From Paraburkholderia madseniana (lineage in GTDB: Bacteria > Pseudomonadota > Gammaproteobacteria > Burkholderiales > Burkholderiaceae), in NCBI RefSeq assembly GCF_009690905.1, contig NZ_VOSW01000050.1:1-64000 (forward strand): a stretch of 64,000 nt of DNA. The letters are read 5' to 3'. The position numbers and the translations under genes were made by a program. How positions within the stretch are numbered: position 1 is the stretch's first letter; every line of letters starts with the position of its first letter. The notes under the pieces are model-generated. The model ran no database searches and had not been told where the DNA came from. It worked only from the letters and a program-made list of their open reading frames with translations. Below are positions 16,709 to 25,126 of this stretch, one piece after another.

Positions 16709-16801
16709 TTACTGCGACTCGAGGGCATCGAGGCGCGCTTCCGCTATCTCGCCCGTGTGTCGGCAGTGGTACGCATCCTTCGAGCGGTTGGTTGAATGCA
16801 T
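16709..16801 (-). pseudogene. Truncated paralogue of the 72-residue gene at 3.05 kb
   Basis: A 30-codon frame starting at an ATG at 16801 reads MHSTNRSKDAYHCRHTGEIA, then EARLDALESQ and stop. From AYHCRH on it aligns with the C-terminal third of the protein at 3054-3272 (TYHSQH...ARLEAVE). The first two thirds are missing. There is no SD. Either a remnant or a very short derived peptide; I favour remnant. Confidence 0.5.
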
Positions 16802-16816
16802 TGTCAGACCTGCGGT

Positions 16817-17050
16817 TTACCCATAGCGTGCGGCGATGCGGTGAAGCAATCGTTGCAGTCGTTCCTGCTGGATTCGCGTGAGCCCTGGCGTCGCGCATGC
16901 CTGAAGAATTCGACCCTGCCAGTAGGCTTTAGGGAATAACGAATGGCTTCCTTCCGAACTTAGGACCCGCTCGAGATGGGTGATTACGATATCGACGTCT
17001 TGGAGCGTGTAGGGACTCGTACCCTTTCGGCTTCTATCAGGCGACTTCAC
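16817..17050 (-). CDS. Small hypothetical protein
   Basis: 77 residues from a GTG at 17050 with GGAGAG 6 bases upstream. Pattern: a short basic start, DVDIVITHLERVL, an aromatic middle (FPKAYWQGRILQAC) and an Arg-rich helix (QQERLQRLLHRIAARY). Looks like a compact helical protein, possibly nucleic-acid binding by charge. No family is recognised. It lies just downstream of the 78-residue gene on the same strand and may share its transcript. Confidence 0.5.
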   Translation of the reverse strand: MKSPDRSRKGTSPYTLQDVDIVITHLERVLSSEGSHSLFPKAYWQGRILQACATPGLTRIQQERLQRLLHRIAARYG

Positions 17051-17112
17051 TGCATGCTCTCCGATTGTGGCTGCCTTTTCTGTCCGACGTCCGTGTACGG
17101 CTAGGCACCAAA

Positions 17113-17349
17113 TCAACCAGCGCCCAGCACCCGCAGTACGGCATTTCCTTCGTTTGTAATCGCGAACCTGGCTGTGCCTTGTCCAGAGTCAACCAGTTTG
17201 GCGAAGCCGGCATCGCGAAGTGCCATTACGTCCGGCGTCGCCGCCATCGCATCGCAAGGTGCTTGAAGGAGCACCAGGAGCGTCGCCAGTTCATGTGCAC
17301 TCAAACACTGGACTGCTTCGGGTGCATCGTTGCGTTCAATAATCTTCAT
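17113..17349 (-). CDS. Small hypothetical protein with winged-helix-like tail
   Basis: 78 residues from the ATG at 17349, preceded by an AGGAGG site 7 bases away. The sequence ends DVMALRDAGFAKLVDSGQGTARFAITNEGNAVLRVLG. The pattern 'L-x-x-x-G-x-A-x-L-V...F-x-I-T-x-x-G' is that of the second half of a winged helix (recognition helix and wing), as in MarR/ArsR-like folds. The first helix bundle is short. May be a mini-regulator. Function unknown. Confidence 0.6.
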   Translation of the reverse strand: MKIIERNDAPEAVQCLSAHELATLLVLLQAPCDAMAATPDVMALRDAGFAKLVDSGQGTARFAITNEGNAVLRVLGAG

Positions 17350-17523
17350 GGCCAACCTCCTGTTTGGCGCAGATGCTTTGCACGTTGTATGTCAATTGCC
17401 CGCATGCATGTCGTCGTCGTTGCGATGACGACGCGGACGTCAAGATGTATTCAGCACTCGCTGTCTGCCAGTTGCACTAGCTCGTACTTGACATTCTTGC
17501 GTGTGCCGAATCATCGCTGAAAA

Positions 17524-17664
17524 CTATGAGACGAGAGTTTTGAGGCGCTGCCAGAATGCGGCGAATCTGTGCGGTTCGCGGGTTTGCAGTGCGAGCATGG
17601 CGTCGTAGTGGACGCGCGATTCCTGGACGTGGGGCAGTTGCGACACGAGGAGACCGAAGTTCAT
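17524..17664 (-). CDS. 46-residue hypothetical protein
   Basis: Small gene with a GGAG site 8 bases before the ATG at 17664. The peptide MNFGLLVSQLPHVQESRVHY, then DAMLALQTREPHRF and AAFWQRLKTLVS has the balanced composition of a real helical protein and no membrane segment. I know no family. It sits alone between two gene-poor stretches. Confidence 0.45.
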   Translation of the reverse strand: MNFGLLVSQLPHVQESRVHYDAMLALQTREPHRFAAFWQRLKTLVS

Positions 17665-18396
17665 GATATTTCTCCGAGCGTTTGGTTTAATGTGATTCGC
17701 GGAAAGCCAGCAGACTCGGAGCTTGGGCGCATCATGCGCGGCGACGAACGTCTACTCGCTTCCCTTAGGCAAAGGTAAAAGTGAGCGGCATATGGGGTAA
17801 CTGTCACAGTCCGGCATGGCGACTCCTTATCGGCGTCGGGAACGCATGTGTTTATCCATGTGCCCGACCGCACCAATGAATTGAAAATGCGCGAGCGAAC
17901 GCAGCCGCGAGTTGACGCTCGCGAATCGGTGCCAAGCGAACGCGCGCAATCGCTGCGTCCAGATGGCGCTCATCAGGGTGCACGGAGAAAGTGGCTACGG
18001 CGCGCACCATCTGCCTGCTGGCAAGACGGTGGCTGTGAAAAAGAGAGCTCGGACGTCCTGCCGGTCAGACAGTGAAGCTGTTCGAAAATCGACGACATCG
18101 ATTGTCCAAAGCACCAGTCCTCTGTTTAATGTTGTAGAAATTCTAGGCGCCCTTCAAACCCTGCGGCAAGTAAAAAGGCGGTAAAGAAAGTGCTCCTATC
18201 CGTGCAGCCCCGTAGGACCGCAAACACCCAGAAGGCTAAACCGATGACTGAATTGGTTTCCGGGCGACTGCCGTTGTACGATTGAACAGGTCGAACGTAT
18301 TGCTCAGCGAGCGTACGTTGTGAAAGTATGTTGAAAGTAGGTCACGGCCTTGCGCAGTTCCTTTTCCACGTTGCTGTATTCGAGGGCGTCGCAGAA
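17665..18396. other. Gene-poor stretch
   Basis: About 730 bp in which no frame has a ribosome site plus a plausible protein. Several short overlapping frames on both strands look like chance frames. The end of the stretch carries the leader of the CHAD gene. Confidence 0.4.
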
Positions 18397-19314
18397 ATGA
18401 GCTCCCGCTATTCCGCTTCGGCGAAGGAAGAATCTGACGCCCCCGCTTCGGGCTCCGGACAGGACGGGCCTTGTGCCGATTCGATAACCGCGGCGACGTC
18501 AGCGGCTGAAGCCTTCGTGGTCCTTGCGACGTCGACCTCCGCCGAGGCCGTTCGTCGTGCCCACACACTGCGCGCCAAAGCAGACCCCGAAGTTCTGCAT
18601 AAGCTTCGGGTTGCGCTGCGTCGATTGCGTTCACTCTGGTGGGCCTACGAGCCATTACTCGACAGGAAAGACGCCAAACTTCAGCGCGAGGAGTTCAAGT
18701 ATCTGGCCTATGCCGCGGGTAGAACCCGCGACTGGGACGTGCTCCGCGACATTTTGACGGGCGACCAGCTAGCGCGGCTGTCATTGGGGCCGCTTCTTCA
18801 CGCAGTGGGCGAGCATCGCGCCGACGCCCTGTCATTCAGCCGCAGGACGATTCGTAGCGCTGGCGTCGACGAGATATTGCAACGGGCAATGACGGGCGCC
18901 CGGCAGCAGCTGGATTCACACGCTGCGAGTCCGATGCTTGCAGAGTTTGCTCAAGAGCGTGTTGAACTGGCTGAGAAGGCGCTGAAAAAGCGGGTCAAGC
19001 GCGCAATTCAGCCTGAACATCCCGGCTACGCGGCGCTGCACGAGGTAAGAATCGCAGGGAAGAAACTCCGATATTTGCTCGAGTTCTTTTCGCCAGTGCT
19101 TGACGGTAGCCATCGAACAAACCTCGAGTTGCTGACTGCGGTGCAGGACGAGTTGGGCAAGCTCAATGACCTGGTCGTCAGTGAAACGTTGCTGCGACAG
19201 TATTCGTTCCAGCTGGGCGACCCGAATGTTGTCAAGGAGGCTGTGGCGTTTCTTGGCGCCCAGAAAAAGCGGCACATGCGCGCCGCTCACAAAATGCTGC
19301 GCAACGTATGGTGA
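18397..19314 (+). CDS. CHAD domain protein
   Basis: 305 residues from the ATG at 18397 (GAGG site upstream); an ATG at 18328 is also in frame. After a disordered Ser/Ala/Glu-rich N-terminus comes the CHAD domain. The first His-bearing repeat is VLHKLRVALRRLRSLWWAYE; the second is ALHEVRIAGKKLRYLLEFFS. The basic pocket residues (Arg/Lys around each conserved His) are retained. CHAD domains bind inorganic polyphosphate and target proteins to polyphosphate granules. No ppk, ppx or CYTH partner is adjacent, so it is a stand-alone CHAD protein. Confidence 0.85.
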   Translation: MSSRYSASAKEESDAPASGSGQDGPCADSITAATSAAEAFVVLATSTSAEAVRRAHTLRAKADPEVLHKLRVALRRLRSLWWAYEPLLDRKDAKLQREEFKYLAYAAGRTRDWDVLRDILTGDQLARLSLGPLLHAVGEHRADALSFSRRTIRSAGVDEILQRAMTGARQQLDSHAASPMLAEFAQERVELAEKALKKRVKRAIQPEHPGYAALHEVRIAGKKLRYLLEFFSPVLDGSHRTNLELLTAVQDELGKLNDLVVSETLLRQYSFQLGDPNVVKEAVAFLGAQKKRHMRAAHKMLRNVW

Positions 19315-19353
19315 CCAGTTGGCCGCCGAGCCCAGCGCTTTCCACCGTGTGGG

Positions 19354-19578
19354 CTAGCTGCCGGCGGATTTTCTCTTCTTCGCTTCGAGTCGGCGCGATA
19401 GGTCGGTGAGCAGCCACTTCGCCACGACTTCAGGTCCGTTCATCCCGCAATCGGCAAACTTGATTTCGTTCTCGTAGTAGACGATGACCGTACCGCTCAT
19501 AACGCGATACCGGCCGCGATAGCGCGACCCGTTCAGTTCGATTTCAATTTCTCTGGTCGTTTCATAGTTGTCGGCCAT
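19354..19578 (-). CDS. Small hypothetical protein, intact copy of a duplicated gene
   Basis: 74 residues from the ATG at 19578. A beta-rich N-terminal half (TTREIEIELNGSRYRGRYRV, MSGTVIVYYENEI) is followed by a helix (GPEVVAKWLLTDLSRRLEAK) and a basic tail. The fold looks like a small SH3-like or RRM-like unit, which is a guess from pattern only. A truncated, highly similar copy with shared upstream DNA lies at 15170-15289. Transcribed convergently with the CHAD gene. Confidence 0.65.
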   Translation of the reverse strand: MADNYETTREIEIELNGSRYRGRYRVMSGTVIVYYENEIKFADCGMNGPEVVAKWLLTDLSRRLEAKKRKSAGS

Positions 19579-19744
19579 CAATCACTGCTCTGCGGTATCT
19601 CTGATTTAACAAAAGGTACCGAACCGGATTGTCTTCGTCAACGACAGGCAAACCCGGGAATGCCGGGACCCTGAACATCCCTTCCAGTACGTGATATCGC
19701 CGCTGGGTATCGTGCGGCAATTTGATGAGCTTTGTGGCGGCCGC

Positions 19745-19942
19745 CTAGTGTAGGTCTCGCGAAACACCGCGCAGATTTTCACGAACGCGTTTGGAGACCA
19801 GGACGGTCAGGTAATCCAGGATTCGCGCACCGTCGCTGTATTCGGCCCATGTGTCTGCATACATCTTCGACACTGTCTCGGTGGACGTATTGGTGTCAGA
19901 GGCAATCGCCTTGACGACATCTTCAACGTTGGGGTGGGCCAT
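19745..19942 (-). CDS. DUF3562 family protein
   Basis: 65 residues; AGGAGAGAAAC precedes the ATG. The sequence VEDVVKAIASDTNTSTETVSKMYADTWAEYSDGARILDYLTVL is broken here only for length. With the closing SKRVRENLRG it matches the DUF3562 pattern (helix, 'T-x-x-V-x-x-[MI]-Y', then 'D-A-R-[IV]-x-[DT]-[YF]-L-x-[VI]-L-x-x-[RK]-x-V-R'). A small helical protein common in Burkholderia and Ralstonia, function unknown. Confidence 0.8.
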   Translation of the reverse strand: MAHPNVEDVVKAIASDTNTSTETVSKMYADTWAEYSDGARILDYLTVLVSKRVRENLRGVSRDLH

Positions 19943-20448
19943 GTTTCTCTCCTGGCGTTGAACGAGATGGGAACGGCGACTGCGGACGGCTCGATTAGAC
20001 GCTGTTGTCGACTCGTATGCAAATTGAATCGACCTATCGCGCCGGCGCGCGGCAGTCTTCTTTTTGTCTGCATTGGTTCGTATGTGTTGGCCGTGGTGTG
20101 CTTACTCCACAGCTCTGTGCACGACATGCTTCACCCGTTAAATGCATGCGTCGAGCGCGCACTGCACAATTCCAATCGTTTCAGCGACTTGGCCGGCTTG
20201 CTCGCGAATTGTCCACAGCCTTGCAAACAGATTGTGTGGACAACTCGACGACCCTGCGCGCAGGGTGGCACCGCACTTGCCGGTGAACGCGGCTCTGAGA
20301 CTGCAGTCCCGGGGCGATGCTTTCGCGAAGCCACTAGGCGCGCAATCTCGCCTCCGCGAGCGTGGTCGATGGTCTCTGGGACGCCTTCGGAGGTGATACT
20401 GCAAAGCTGATGGGAGCGGGCGCCCGACACCAAGCGTGCGCTCCGTCC
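19943..20448. other. Stretch between the DUF3562 gene and the IS element
   Basis: 506 bp with no credible gene. It has two TTGTCCACA/TGTGTGGACAA-like segments (about 20208-20243) that form an imperfect inverted repeat. The right boundary is the left end of the IS21-family element. Confidence 0.4.
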
Positions 20449-20545
20449 TGCGTATTCCACGCAAACCGAACAGCCGTTCCGCGGCAAACCGAGCAAGCAT
20501 TCCACGCGAAACCGAGCGGGCATTCCACAGCAAAGCGAGCGCGGT
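20449..20545. repeat. Left terminal repeat array of the IS21 element
   Basis: A terminal TGCGTATTCCACG is followed by about three units of the type GCAAACCGAGC-N4-ATTCCACG. The first unit is one base short. These multiple end repeats are the transposase-binding sites of IS21-type elements. Confidence 0.75.
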
Positions 20546-20572
20546 GGACATGGCGACGCGGGGTGAGCTTTT

Positions 20573-21331
20573 TTACTCCTTGTCGCCGTCGGTGGTCAAA
20601 CCATTTCGGCGCTTGCGCATTGATTCGCCCGAGAGCGTGAAGCGATGCGCGTTGTGAACCAGCCGGTCGAGAATCGCATCAGCGAGTGTCGGATCTCCGA
20701 TGGCAGCATGCCAGCTGTCGACTGGAATCTGACTGGTGACGATCACCGAACGCCGGCCGTGCCGGTCGTCGAGCACCTCCAGCAGATCACGCCGCGCCGC
20801 ATCTGACAGCGGTGCCATGGCCAGGTCATCCATGACGAGGATGTCGGTCTTGGCCCACTCTGCGAGCAGCTTCGCGTAGCACCCGCTACCGTGCGCGATG
20901 GCCATCTCCTCGTTGAACTTCGGCATGCGCAGATAGCGGGCCGAGAAGCCCTGGCGACACGCCTGGTTCACCAGCGCGCATGCAAGCCAGCTTTTACCTA
21001 GCCCGGTTGGCGCCACCAGAATCACGTTCTGGTGCGCCCGTATCCATTCGCCGGCGAGCACCCGGGCGAGCAGCGCCCGATCCAGTCCGCGGGGCTCGCG
21101 GTAGTTGATGTCTTCGGGTACCGCGTCAGGGAAACGCAGCTTAGCGCGGCGCAGTCGCGCCGTGAGCAGGCGCGACTGGCGTTCGCTTGCTTCCCGTTCG
21201 ACGAGCAGCCCCAGGCGCTCCTCGAAGCCAAGCTGGTCGATGCTGCTCTGGGATTGCTGGTCGGCCAGCGCTGCGGCCATGCCGAACAGCCGCAGTTCGT
21301 GCAGCCGCTCGACGGTCGGGTGATGCAGCAT
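20573..21331 (-). CDS. istB: IstB, transposition helper ATPase
   Basis: 252 residues, normal IstB length. N-terminal helical domain (TVERLHELRLFGMAAALADQ) typical of IstB. AAA+ core: Walker A VAPTGLGKSWLACAL, Walker B TDILVMDDLAM, a sensor region VIVTSQIPVDSWH and a C-terminal arginine-rich end (GESMRKRR). IstB binds DNA and directs IstA to the target. Begins 12 bp after the istA stop, so both genes are one transcript, as usual in IS21. Confidence 0.95.
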   Translation of the reverse strand: MLHHPTVERLHELRLFGMAAALADQQSQSSIDQLGFEERLGLLVEREASERQSRLLTARLRRAKLRFPDAVPEDINYREPRGLDRALLARVLAGEWIRAHQNVILVAPTGLGKSWLACALVNQACRQGFSARYLRMPKFNEEMAIAHGSGCYAKLLAEWAKTDILVMDDLAMAPLSDAARRDLLEVLDDRHGRRSVIVTSQIPVDSWHAAIGDPTLADAILDRLVHNAHRFTLSGESMRKRRNGLTTDGDKE

Positions 21332-21343
21332 GTCTGATCTCCT

Positions 21344-22885
21344 TCAGTGGTAGTAGGACGGCCCACGCACGTTGGCGTGCGTGAGCGGCAGTTCGGTCTG
21401 GATAGCGGCCGCGTCGGCCTTGCTCTCCAGGCCATTCTTCAGCGTCGAGGCGATGAACCGGTAGTTCGGCGCTTTCAGATCAAGGGCACGCTGGCAGGCG
21501 GCTTCCAGCCGCGCATGGCCGTAGTCCTTGCCCATGCGCAGCACGCCCAGGCAGGCGCGGTAAGCCTGCTGCGGATGCTGGCGACCGCCAAGCAGGTGTT
21601 CGATCACCGCAGCGGTGTGGGGACCAATGTCGATAGCCCAGTTGATCAGCCGCTGCGGATTCCACTCGGTGGTCGCGGCCCGATGATTCGGCGGCATGTG
21701 CGCGGCGATCGTGGTGTGGTGGCCGCGGCGCTCGTTCTTCGCGTGCGCGGCAATGCGCTGACCGCGCAGGAAGATCTCGACGGTCGTCTTGGTGTAGCGC
21801 ACGTCGACCTGCTCGCGGGCGTGGCAGTATGAGACGGAGTAAAAGTGTTCGTCGAGCTCGACGTGGTAATCGATGCCGACGCGAGCAACCTTCCACTGCG
21901 CGTACTGGTAAGGCCTTTCTGGAAACGGGCGAAGTGCCGGACGATCAAGTTCCTCAAACGCGCTGCGGCGGCAGCCCGGCAGTTTCTTGAACGGCCTGTT
22001 GTTCAGTTCGACGAGCAGCGCGGCGATCGCGCGATTGGCTTCGTCGAGGCTGAACAGCCGCTGGTTGCGCAGCCGTGCCAGAATCCAGCGCTGCGCCAGG
22101 AGCACCGATTGCTCGACCTTCGCTTTATCACGGGGCCGACGTTTGCGCGCCGGGATGATTGCCATGGAGTAATGCGCGGCCATCTCGCCATAGGTCCGGT
22201 TCAGAATCGGATCGTAGAAATCGGCCTTGTGCACGCCTGACCTCAGGTTGTCGGGGACCAGGATCTCGACACAACCGCCGATGAAATTCAAGGCGCGCAC
22301 ATGCGAGCCGATCCAGTCCTCAAGCTGCTGGGTCCAGGTGACTTCGGCGTATGTATAGTTGGATGCCCCGAGCGTCGCGACGAATAGCTCTGCCTCGCGG
22401 ATCTCCCCGGTGTGTGGATCGACGATGCCCAGCCTGTTGCCCGAGTAGTCGATGAACAGCTTCTCGCCGGGCGTGTGCGTCTGGCGAAGCGTGACCGGCA
22501 AGGCCGCGGCCCATCGTTCGTAATGCTTGCAGAACCAGCTATAGCCGTAGCCTTCGGGCTCCTGAGCCTTGTACTCGTTCCACAGCAGGTCAAGCGTCAC
22601 GCCTTTCCTGCCGAGCTCGCGATGCACCATCGGCCAATTGGGCGCCGGCCGTGTCCTGCTCGACGACGGCGGCGGCGGGAACAGCAGCGCATCCAGCGCT
22701 GCCTCCTCCATTGACATCACCTTCTCGAAGTCGAGTTGCGCGCGCCGTACGCGGTCCAGATAGTCCCAGACCGTCGCGCTCGATGCGCCGATCGTCGTCG
22801 CGATCTCGCGCTGGCTACGCTGGCACACGAAGCGCAGGCGCAGCACTTCCTTGATTTGACGCATGGATAACCTTTTATTCGACAT
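21344..22885 (-). CDS. istA: IstA transposase of the IS21 family
   Basis: 513 residues from the ATG at 22885 (another in-frame ATG lies 11 codons upstream). The N-terminal helix-turn-helix is MRQIKEVLRLRFVCQRSQRE with IGASSATVWDYLDRV. The DDE/RNase H core shows KLFIDYSGN (first Asp), ILVPDNLRSGV (second Asp) and the Glu in DKAKVEQSVL. The C-terminal beta-barrel domain (YSVSYCHAREQVDVRY) follows. Full length, with no stops or frameshifts. Confidence 0.95.
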   Translation of the reverse strand: MSNKRLSMRQIKEVLRLRFVCQRSQREIATTIGASSATVWDYLDRVRRAQLDFEKVMSMEEAALDALLFPPPPSSSRTRPAPNWPMVHRELGRKGVTLDLLWNEYKAQEPEGYGYSWFCKHYERWAAALPVTLRQTHTPGEKLFIDYSGNRLGIVDPHTGEIREAELFVATLGASNYTYAEVTWTQQLEDWIGSHVRALNFIGGCVEILVPDNLRSGVHKADFYDPILNRTYGEMAAHYSMAIIPARKRRPRDKAKVEQSVLLAQRWILARLRNQRLFSLDEANRAIAALLVELNNRPFKKLPGCRRSAFEELDRPALRPFPERPYQYAQWKVARVGIDYHVELDEHFYSVSYCHAREQVDVRYTKTTVEIFLRGQRIAAHAKNERRGHHTTIAAHMPPNHRAATTEWNPQRLINWAIDIGPHTAAVIEHLLGGRQHPQQAYRACLGVLRMGKDYGHARLEAACQRALDLKAPNYRFIASTLKNGLESKADAAAIQTELPLTHANVRGPSYYH

Positions 22886-22962
22886 TCGCTCGCCCGACAA
22901 AATCGTCAAGCGTGCCATGGTTATCCCGCGTCGCCGTCTTCCCAGCTTACTGCTCGGTTACG

Positions 22963-23090
22963 CGTGGAAATCGCGCTCGGGCAGCCGTGGAATCCCTGCT
23001 CGGTTTGCCGTGGAATCGGCGCTCGCTTTGCTGTGGAATCCGTGCTCGGTTTGCCGTGGAATCAGCGTTCGGTTTGGCGTGGAATACGCA
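22963..23090. repeat. Right terminal repeat array of the IS21 element
   Basis: Five consecutive units of 23 bp (consensus CGTGGAATCNNNGCTCGGTTTGC, 20 of its positions well conserved) and a final 13-bp half unit that forms the element tip. The total is exactly 128 bp. A worn sixth unit may precede (TGCTCGGTTACG). The phase of 23 bp, about two helical turns, would place all IstA sites on one face. Confidence 0.8.
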
Positions 23091-23324
23091 CCTATGAGAC
23101 GGCCAACCCGCCGTACGTAAGCTGACATCATCTGCTATCCCATTTGTCTGTTAGGCCTCGTCTCGCCGCTCCCGGAATGTGTCACGGGAGCGCTGTGACA
23201 TCGTCTGGGCAGCCGAGCTCATTTACGCCGTGAAGCGGATGGCTGATGCACCGGCTACCGACTGCGGGCGGCGCCAATAACGCCTTGACTATCAACGGCG
23301 GTGCACAGCGACTTCGGTGAATAT

Positions 23325-23888
23325 TCAAAGTACGGCGTTAAGGAGCCAAGAGCCGTCCGACTTGATAAATTCGTATGTGAGACCCTGGCTCTCGCCGCTC
23401 TCTGGGCTGTAGTAGACGGCCCTGAAGGTGAACGCATTCAGGGACTTCTGTGTCCACGAATCCGTTCGCAAAATGCTCAAGCAGCGGTTCTTAGGCGCAT
23501 ATCTCATGCTGGTGAACGGGGCTGGAATGTAGCCATTTCCGAGCTGCGCTGACGTATACATGCTGAGAACACGAGAGGCATTCCACTCGTGATAACAGGC
23601 TGACTTCGACATCACAGCGACTAGCACCGGCTGAGCGGAGCCGACCATGCCGCGGAGCCCGGCATCCCTTGACGATAGCGATGCACTGATTGCGTCGCGC
23701 ATCTGCCCTTGCTGCTCCACAGATAGCGAGGGTCCAAAGAAAGACGGTGTGTTCCCTCCCGAGGGAGCCATGGCTTGATTCACTTGCGCCAGACCGTTGT
23801 TCAAGCTTTGCAAAGCGGTGCCGGTTTCGGCGCACGCCGTCAACATAAATGCAGCTGCCACTACCGACAGTCGGATACCGATGCTCAC
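23325..23888 (-). CDS. Hypothetical lipoprotein
   Basis: 187 residues. Signal peptide and lipobox: IRLSVVAAAFMLTAC, lipidated Cys19. The mature protein begins with a helical region (TALQSLNNGLAQVNQAMAPS), then a globular part with two further cysteines (SACYHEW, KNRCLSIL) and a strand-rich end (RAVYYSPESGESQGLTYEFI). I do not recognise the family. It lies about 235 bp from the IS end and is divergent from another lipoprotein gene. Confidence 0.6.
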   Translation of the reverse strand: MSIGIRLSVVAAAFMLTACAETGTALQSLNNGLAQVNQAMAPSGGNTPSFFGPSLSVEQQGQMRDAISASLSSRDAGLRGMVGSAQPVLVAVMSKSACYHEWNASRVLSMYTSAQLGNGYIPAPFTSMRYAPKNRCLSILRTDSWTQKSLNAFTFRAVYYSPESGESQGLTYEFIKSDGSWLLNAVL

Positions 23889-24107
23889 ATTAACCCTCGT
23901 TATTGTTGAAAAAGCGACGACGAAGTTAACGGCAACAACGAGGGATATCTTTAGCTAATTTCGAGGCAAATTTTGAAATCGCCAATTGAGCAGAGGAGGC
24001 GCTCCGGGCGGAGTTGAGTAACCGATTGAGTGACGACATAATTGCACCGCGTCGCCGGGGGCGGCGCAGTTGGCCTAAGCAATACGCATAAAAATAGGAA
24101 TTAGAAA

Positions 24108-24743
24108 ATGAAGAAGTCGATTGTCTTTGCCTTGTCCACAGTTGCATTGCTCGCGGTGTCTGGTTGTGGAAGCAAAAAAGATGCGAGTAAGAGCAACTTC
24201 GCTGATGCCATTCAAGATTATCTCAACACGACGAAAGGTGTTTGCGTCGCGTTGCCGAGAAAGGAAGCCCCGTTCGCTCTTGAGAAGAAGGGAGGGTTCT
24301 TTTTTGCTCATGAGCCTGAGAAAGCAGCCGCGCTAGTGAACGCCGGTCTTCTTTCAGCAAGCGAGACAGAAGTCCCTTCGGTCTTTCCGAACCAGAAGGT
24401 TGCCGCTACGCAGTTCACGCTGACCGATAAGGGTAAGAAGTACCTTGTCAAGGGCGGCTCGGGAAACCTCGGCGGTTTCGACGCTTTCTGCGGCGGCAAA
24501 TACAAAGTGAAGGAAGTGGAGAACTTCACCGAGCCGGCTGACATGTTTGGCACGAAGATTTCGCAGGTAAACTACACCTACGTCGTGGACGACGCGCCGG
24601 ACTGGCTGAAGCAATCAACCATTCAGTCGCAGTATCCGAATGCCGCAGCCGGCCTTGGCGAACCGGCTCCCTACAAGGCAGTTTTGGTTGCGACCAATGA
24701 AGGGTGGATGCACGAGCGCTTGTTCAAGAGCAAGGGCGGTTGA
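24108..24743 (+). CDS. Hypothetical lipoprotein
   Basis: 211 residues. Lipobox: MKKSIVFALSTVALLAVSGC, lipidated Cys20. The mature part starts with a short helix (FADAIQDYLNTTKGVCVALP) and contains a repeated beta pattern (TQFTLTDKGKKYLVKG, VNYTYVVDDAPDWLK). A similar lipoprotein type is common in Burkholderia; its function is unknown to me. Lower GC than the surrounding DNA, with an A/T-rich leader. GGAATTAG is a modest ribosome site. Confidence 0.65.
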   Translation: MKKSIVFALSTVALLAVSGCGSKKDASKSNFADAIQDYLNTTKGVCVALPRKEAPFALEKKGGFFFAHEPEKAAALVNAGLLSASETEVPSVFPNQKVAATQFTLTDKGKKYLVKGGSGNLGGFDAFCGGKYKVKEVENFTEPADMFGTKISQVNYTYVVDDAPDWLKQSTIQSQYPNAAAGLGEPAPYKAVLVATNEGWMHERLFKSKGG

Positions 24744-24835
24744 ACAGGCGCGGCATTGAGGTCGCTTCACGAAGAGGCGGCGCCCCTCTGCTACCACTAG
24801 GAGCGCTCGTATTCGACAGCCCGTATTCAGTCGCG

Positions 24836-25000
24836 GCTGGACTTCAACTTCGAAGTTCGGCCGCGTGAGCTACGAACTCGAGAGTTAGATTGCTTCGGAT
24901 GACGGGGCTCCAGCGCCTCCGGCTGAAAAACTTGCTGGGATGGCGCACGAAAAGCAGCTTGAGTTGCCTGTTGCCGATGCCGAGCACGCCGAGACGCGGA
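24836..25000 (+). pseudogene. Possible remnant of an IS66-type TnpC
   Basis: The 380-bp gap 24744-25126 holds no intact gene. One frame reads KFGRVSYELES, stop, then SDDGAPAPPAEKLAGMAHEK and LPVADAEHAE. This resembles the start of IS66 transposases (Q/K-FGRSSEKL..., later an acidic/Pro-rich linker). The match is short and broken, so this is tentative. Confidence 0.3.
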
Positions 25001-25126
25001 TGCATGCCGTCAGATTCACCGGGTATTCGCCTATCAAGTTTCAGGGCTTGCTACCGATATGTCGCATAAACGCGTGATGAGCCTTCGTGCTGACTCCAAG
25101 CATGCGAATCGCGACTGGAATCCTCT

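Larger units (their letters stand above)
20449..23090 (-). mobile_element. IS21-family insertion sequence (about 2.64 kb)
   Basis: The ends are TGCGTATTCCACG on the left and its complement CGTGGAATACGCA on the right, starting with TG and ending with CA as in IS21 elements. Inside the ends lie 23-bp repeats on both sides and the istA-istB pair. Both genes look intact, so the element may be active. The 8 bp outside each end (CTCCGTCC and CCTATGAG) do not match, so no target duplication is visible. That suggests rearrangement after insertion or erosion of a flank. Confidence 0.88.

Noticed and set aside
22963..23090. Regular 23-bp repeats as a CRISPR-like array
   Set aside because: There are no spacers; the units are contiguous, lie at the tip of an IS21 element and recur inverted at the other tip.
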